Shown here: piece by piece, positions 60,700 to 64,000 of the stretch
Layout: every line of letters starts with the position of its first letter
How positions within the stretch are numbered: the first letter of the stretch is position 1
Source: Rhodococcoides kyotonense
Lineage (GTDB): Bacteria; Actinomycetota; Actinomycetes; Mycobacteriales; Mycobacteriaceae
DNA length: 64,000 nt
Direction: 5' to 3'
NCBI RefSeq assembly: GCF_001645385.1
Contig: NZ_LVHI01000013.1
Coordinates: forward strand, 1-64,000
Notes under the pieces: model-generated
The model's input: the letters and a program-made list of their open reading frames with translations, nothing else
Database searches by the model: none
What the model was told of the DNA's origin: nothing
Made by a program: the position numbers and the translations under genes

Positions 60700-62258
60700 C
60701 CCGCACAGCGGCCTTGGCCGCCCGTGCTGTCGTCATTGCACTGCTCTCACTGATCGCGGTCGTCGGAGCCAGCGGACTCGCACACGCCCAAGATCCGACA
60801 CCGGCACCCGCACCGAATCTGACCGAGCAGATCAACCCCGACGCCGACGGCAACGACTTCCAGCAACAACGACGCGAGTGCGTCGCCGAAGGCTCGCCGG
60901 TCCTCGGTGACGGTTGGCTCAACGATGCGCTCGAGGGAACCGCGGTCGGTGGCTTCATGGACGAGGCACTGTGCCTGGACAACGCGTTCAGTGATCACCC
61001 CGGTGACGCGTTCTCTACCGCTGTCGACTCCGCAGTCTCGACATTCTGGGGTGACCCGGTCGGGGACTTCGCCAAATCGGTGATGGAAGGCAACACCCAA
61101 GCATTCCGGTCGGTGATGACGTTCTGGATGTCCTCTGGCATACCCGGATTGGCCGCAGAAAACGCCATGTCGGGGCTGCGGAACCTCATATCCGGGTTCA
61201 CCGTCGTCGCCTTGTTCGCCTCCATCATCATTGCGATGATCAAGCTCGCGATCGCCCGCAAACAAGCGGTGATGGAAGGAGCCACCGAGACCGCGACCAT
61301 GCTGGTCCGCACCGTCGTCACCGTGTCACTGCTGCCGATCCTGGTGTTGATGTTCCACCAAGGCGGAGACATCGCCTCGGCATACGCGCTGGAAAAGTTC
61401 GTCGGCGGCGATCTGAACGAAAAAATCACTGCCATCACGGCATTCGACGACAAGACCGGTCTCGGCCCGATCCTGGCGCTCGCGTGCGCTGGGTTCGCGT
61501 TCCTCGGGTCGGTCGCCCAGTTGATCGCACTGTTGATCCGTGAGGCGGTGCTGTGTGTCGTCGTCGCCGTCATCCCGCTCGCTGCTGCCGCGTCGGCCAC
61601 CGGCACCGGGCGCAGCTCCTACAAGTCGATGATCGCCTTCACTCTCGGCGCGTTGCTGTTCAAGCCGGTCGCGACGCTGCTGTACCTGTTCGCGTTCTGG
61701 GCGTCGTCGGCGTCGAGCTCCGACCAAATCGCGACGGTCATCATCGGCTCCGTCCTCCTGGCGATCATCGGGTTCTCCCTGCCGACCCTGATCAAGATCG
61801 TCGCTCCCGCAGCGGACACCATCTCCGCCGGTGGCCGCGAAGTCGGTCAGCTCGGCGCAGCAGGCGGGGCGGTGATGGGTGCCGGTGGGATGGCTGCATC
61901 CCGTGCCCTCGGCTCGGTCGCGAACTCCGTCGGCGGATCCTCGGGTGGCGGCAAGGGCGGGTCTTCGGGTGCGGCCGGTACCGGCGCACGTTCGTCTCCC
62001 GGTTTCCAGGGCCGCTACAACGGTGGATCGAGTCCCTCGCACGCGGGCGCATCGTCCGGGCCGATGGGCGCAGCCCGCAGAGTCGGAACGGCCGCTGCAT
62101 CGGCCGGCCGCACCGGTACCTCGGCAACCCTGCGCGGCGCAGCAGGGGCACTCAAAGCCGCGGGCACCGTCGGCCGCACCGCCGGATCGGTCTCGACGAC
62201 TCTCGGCTCGGCCGCTGAAGGCGCAGTCGGCAACTACCACGGACGGATTCAACGATGA
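60696..62258 (+). CDS. VirB6/TrbL-type polytopic transfer protein
   Basis: 520 residues from a GTG at 60696. Signal peptide ending near AHA-QD, then a Cys-containing outer part and about six membrane helices (GFTVVALFASIIIAMIKLAI, LACAGFAFLGSVAQLIALLI, CVVVAVIPLAAAASATG, VIIGSVLLAIIGFSLPTLIK). The C-terminal 150 residues are Gly/Ser/Ala-rich and disordered. This matches TrbL/VirB6-like channel proteins of actinobacterial T4SS. Confidence 0.8.
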   Translation: MTRTAALAARAVVIALLSLIAVVGASGLAHAQDPTPAPAPNLTEQINPDADGNDFQQQRRECVAEGSPVLGDGWLNDALEGTAVGGFMDEALCLDNAFSDHPGDAFSTAVDSAVSTFWGDPVGDFAKSVMEGNTQAFRSVMTFWMSSGIPGLAAENAMSGLRNLISGFTVVALFASIIIAMIKLAIARKQAVMEGATETATMLVRTVVTVSLLPILVLMFHQGGDIASAYALEKFVGGDLNEKITAITAFDDKTGLGPILALACAGFAFLGSVAQLIALLIREAVLCVVVAVIPLAAAASATGTGRSSYKSMIAFTLGALLFKPVATLLYLFAFWASSASSSDQIATVIIGSVLLAIIGFSLPTLIKIVAPAADTISAGGREVGQLGAAGGAVMGAGGMAASRALGSVANSVGGSSGGGKGGSSGAAGTGARSSPGFQGRYNGGSSPSHAGASSGPMGAARRVGTAAASAGRTGTSATLRGAAGALKAAGTVGRTAGSVSTTLGSAAEGAVGNYHGRIQR

Positions 62259-63760
62259 GCGCGCAGCTCGAGGCCCCGTACGAGCCGCCGATCTATTCGG
62301 CAGGTAACCGGCCGCAGAGCACGTTCGCGTTCGGCCTGCCGACGAAGGTCATCGCCTACGGTGCAGGGTTTTTCGCAGTCTCGTTCGCAGTCCTGATCTT
62401 CGTCCACGTCGTCGTCGGACTGGCTCTGATGGGTGTCGGCGCGCTCATCCTCACCCCTCTGGTCATCGCCCCGAACGGCCGAACCCTCTACGAGACAGGA
62501 CAACTGAGAATGCAATGGATGCGGCGTAAGCACATCGACAAGTCCACGGAGTACCACGCCGGACCGCACTCGAGGATCCCCGGTGGCCGCTACAAGCTCC
62601 CCGGCCTGCTAGCCCGCACCAAGGTCTACATGGGAATCGACCGTCACGGCAACGAGTTCGGGATGATCCACAACCCCGACGATCACCGCTACACCGTCGT
62701 ATTCGATGCCCTCCCGGGCGGTGACGAAGCGATCGTCCAGCGCGACAAAGACCTCTACACCGCCGACTGGGGCGTCTACCTCGCTGACCTCGGACTACCC
62801 GGCGACATCGTCGGAGCTGTGGTGGTGGTGGAGAACATCCCCGCGACCGGACTGCGCCTGGCACGGCGCGCCGAACACGAACTCGTCCCCACCGCACCGC
62901 CCCTGGCTGCGTCGTTCGTCGAGCAGTCCGCCGTCCGGATGCCCTCGGGACGCCACCGCACCCTGGCGCGGCTGTCGATCACCTTCCGCGCCACCACCCG
63001 CGAACGCCAGAAGGACCCCGAAGAGATGGCCACCGAACTGGCCCGCCGCCTGCCGGATCTGTACGAATCGCTCTCCGGTGCCGGAATCGACGCCCAGCCG
63101 ATGACCGCCGCCGAGATCACCGCCGCCGTGCACCGCTCCTACAACCCCTCGACCGAGAACGACTTCGAGGAACTCGAGATCTCCGGCGAAGAGCACGGCG
63201 TCGACTGGGACGACGCCGGACCGGGACGCGCGAAGACAGAGTGGGGCCACTACCGCCACGACGGCGGAGTCTCGGTCGTGTGGGAGATGGCCGCACCGCC
63301 GGAATCGGTGTTCACCGACACCGTCCTCAAACCGCTCCTGCAGCCGCACGACGACATCCCGCGAAAGCGATTGACGCTCGTCTACCGCCCCTACACCGCC
63401 GGGGACGCCGCGAAGAAGGTCGACAAGCAACACCGAGACGCCCTGCACGCGATCAACTCTCGCGGCAACAAGATCACCTCCGCCGGGTCGGAGAAGCGGC
63501 ACGAGATCGCCGAGCAGGCCCGCCGCGAGATGGTCTCCGGAGCCGGATACGAACGCTATTCGGCACTGCTGACGATCACCGTCGGATCGGTCGAAGAAAT
63601 TGCGAACGCGGCCGCCGTCACCGAATCCCTCGCCGCCCGCTCCCGCCTGCGACTGCGGCGTGCGTTCGCCTTCCAGGACGCCGCGTTCGCCGCCGGCCTC
63701 GGCGTCGGAGTGCTCCTGCCCGATCAAATCTCCACCTCGATCCTCGTGCGCCGCAGCTAG
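62255..63760 (+). CDS. SCO6880-family T4SS protein
   Basis: 501 residues, ATGA overlap with the previous gene. Two N-terminal helices (VIAYGAGFFAVSFAVLIFVH, VVVGLALMGVGALILTPLVI) resemble PrgI/VirB3, followed by KLPGLLARTKVYMGIDRHGN, RLTLVYRPYTAGDAAKKVDK and AQARREMVSGAGYERYSALL-type stretches, characteristic of SCO6880 proteins. It normally sits directly before the VirB4-like ATPase gene. Confidence 0.85.
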   Translation: MSAQLEAPYEPPIYSAGNRPQSTFAFGLPTKVIAYGAGFFAVSFAVLIFVHVVVGLALMGVGALILTPLVIAPNGRTLYETGQLRMQWMRRKHIDKSTEYHAGPHSRIPGGRYKLPGLLARTKVYMGIDRHGNEFGMIHNPDDHRYTVVFDALPGGDEAIVQRDKDLYTADWGVYLADLGLPGDIVGAVVVVENIPATGLRLARRAEHELVPTAPPLAASFVEQSAVRMPSGRHRTLARLSITFRATTRERQKDPEEMATELARRLPDLYESLSGAGIDAQPMTAAEITAAVHRSYNPSTENDFEELEISGEEHGVDWDDAGPGRAKTEWGHYRHDGGVSVVWEMAAPPESVFTDTVLKPLLQPHDDIPRKRLTLVYRPYTAGDAAKKVDKQHRDALHAINSRGNKITSAGSEKRHEIAEQARREMVSGAGYERYSALLTITVGSVEEIANAAAVTESLAARSRLRLRRAFAFQDAAFAAGLGVGVLLPDQISTSILVRRS

Positions 63761-63813
63761 AGCGCCGCCGACCGCATCCGGCCCACCCCTGCCCGAGAAA
63801 AGAGACACTCACG

Positions 63814-64000
63814 ATGACGACGACCGACCACCGCCCGCGCAGGGACTACGACCCTCGGTACGACGAGGCCAGGTCCGACGAGCCCGACCTGTACGAGACG
63901 TCAACGCCGCAGCCGTCGGCGTTCGTGCGGTGGATCATCGGCGACACCGACTACGCCGAGCTCGCCGCCCTCATCGCCACCGGCGACGCCGAAGAGCCCT
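63814..64000 (+). CDS. Start of a probable VirB4-type ATPase, cut by window edge
   Basis: Only 62 codons are visible: a charged N-terminus (MTTTDHRPRRDYDPRYDEAR) and FVRWIIGDTDYAELAALIAT. Nothing diagnostic yet. The VirB4-like assignment rests only on the usual gene order after SCO6880. Confidence 0.45.
   Translation, partial: MTTTDHRPRRDYDPRYDEARSDEPDLYETSTPQPSAFVRWIIGDTDYAELAALIATGDAEEP

Overview
The window looks like part of a large high-GC conjugative plasmid from a Rhodococcus- or Gordonia-like actinobacterium (Mycobacteriales). The evidence is the GC-rich coding, AGGAG-type ribosome binding sites with frequent GTG starts and ATGA/GTGA overlaps, a MOBF (TrwC/TraA-type) relaxase-helicase, an actinobacterial type IV secretion operon with an SCO6880-type protein, a RepA of primase-polymerase type, parAB, and families common in this order (cutinase, ImuA', MAB_1171c-type membrane protein, CYP153). 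No rRNA, tRNA or CRISPR array was seen. The genus is an inference.

Layout. 1-4453 (-) is the relaxase-helicase, cut by the window edge, with a G/T-rich leader at 4454-4655 that is a candidate oriT. 4656-10021 holds small plasmid genes (HNH-like protein, membrane protein, lipoprotein, OB-fold protein). 10118-22966 is mostly minus strand: a BrnT/RHH-like pair, NrdH redoxin, a DnaB N-domain-like protein, a ParB/KorB-like protein, an ImuA'-like protein, HicAB, a HAD phosphatase, a TetR regulator and a DUF2637 membrane protein. Two sets of palindromes, one of type CGTCAAGA-N2-TCTTGACG and one of type CCTTACAG-N7-CTGTAAGG, recur through it and look like binding sites for plasmid-encoded regulators. 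Two genes at 14.1-15.7 kb carry frameshifts.

23259-23876 is a serine resolvase. Ninety-six bases upstream of its start lies the left end of a complete 17,376-bp Tn402/Tn5053-type transposon (23973-41348), with 25-bp terminal inverted repeats (23/25 identical) and a 5-bp target duplication CGATC on both sides. It carries tniA-tniB-tniQ, but a pair of tyrosine recombinase genes stands where tniR is expected. The cargo is a TetR/MFS efflux pair, a thioesterase, a C39/BtrH-like protein, an SDR, a transglutaminase-like protein, and a complete CYP153 alkane hydroxylase system (2Fe-2S ferredoxin, P450, ferredoxin reductase) with a divergent AraC regulator. The insertion position fits the res-site hunting known for this transposon family. 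A mobile alkane-oxidation transposon with tyrosine recombinases in place of TniR is the most notable system here.

41447-45819 is the maintenance core: ParB-like and ParA genes, a dense repeat array (probable centromere or iterons), the Rep primase-polymerase, a terminator-like hairpin antisense to the rep leader, and a small RHH gene that could control copy number. 46109-52854 holds a methyltransferase and an HTH / ImmA-IrrE / MAB_1171c-type cluster split by an IS21-family element, then further XRE-type regulators. From 53592 a plus-strand transfer operon begins with a Trp-rich 16-codon leader peptide and a hairpin. It continues with envelope proteins, a cutinase, three related pilin-like small membrane proteins, a lipoprotein, a VirB6/TrbL-like protein, the SCO6880-family protein, and the start of what is probably a VirB4-type ATPase at the right edge.
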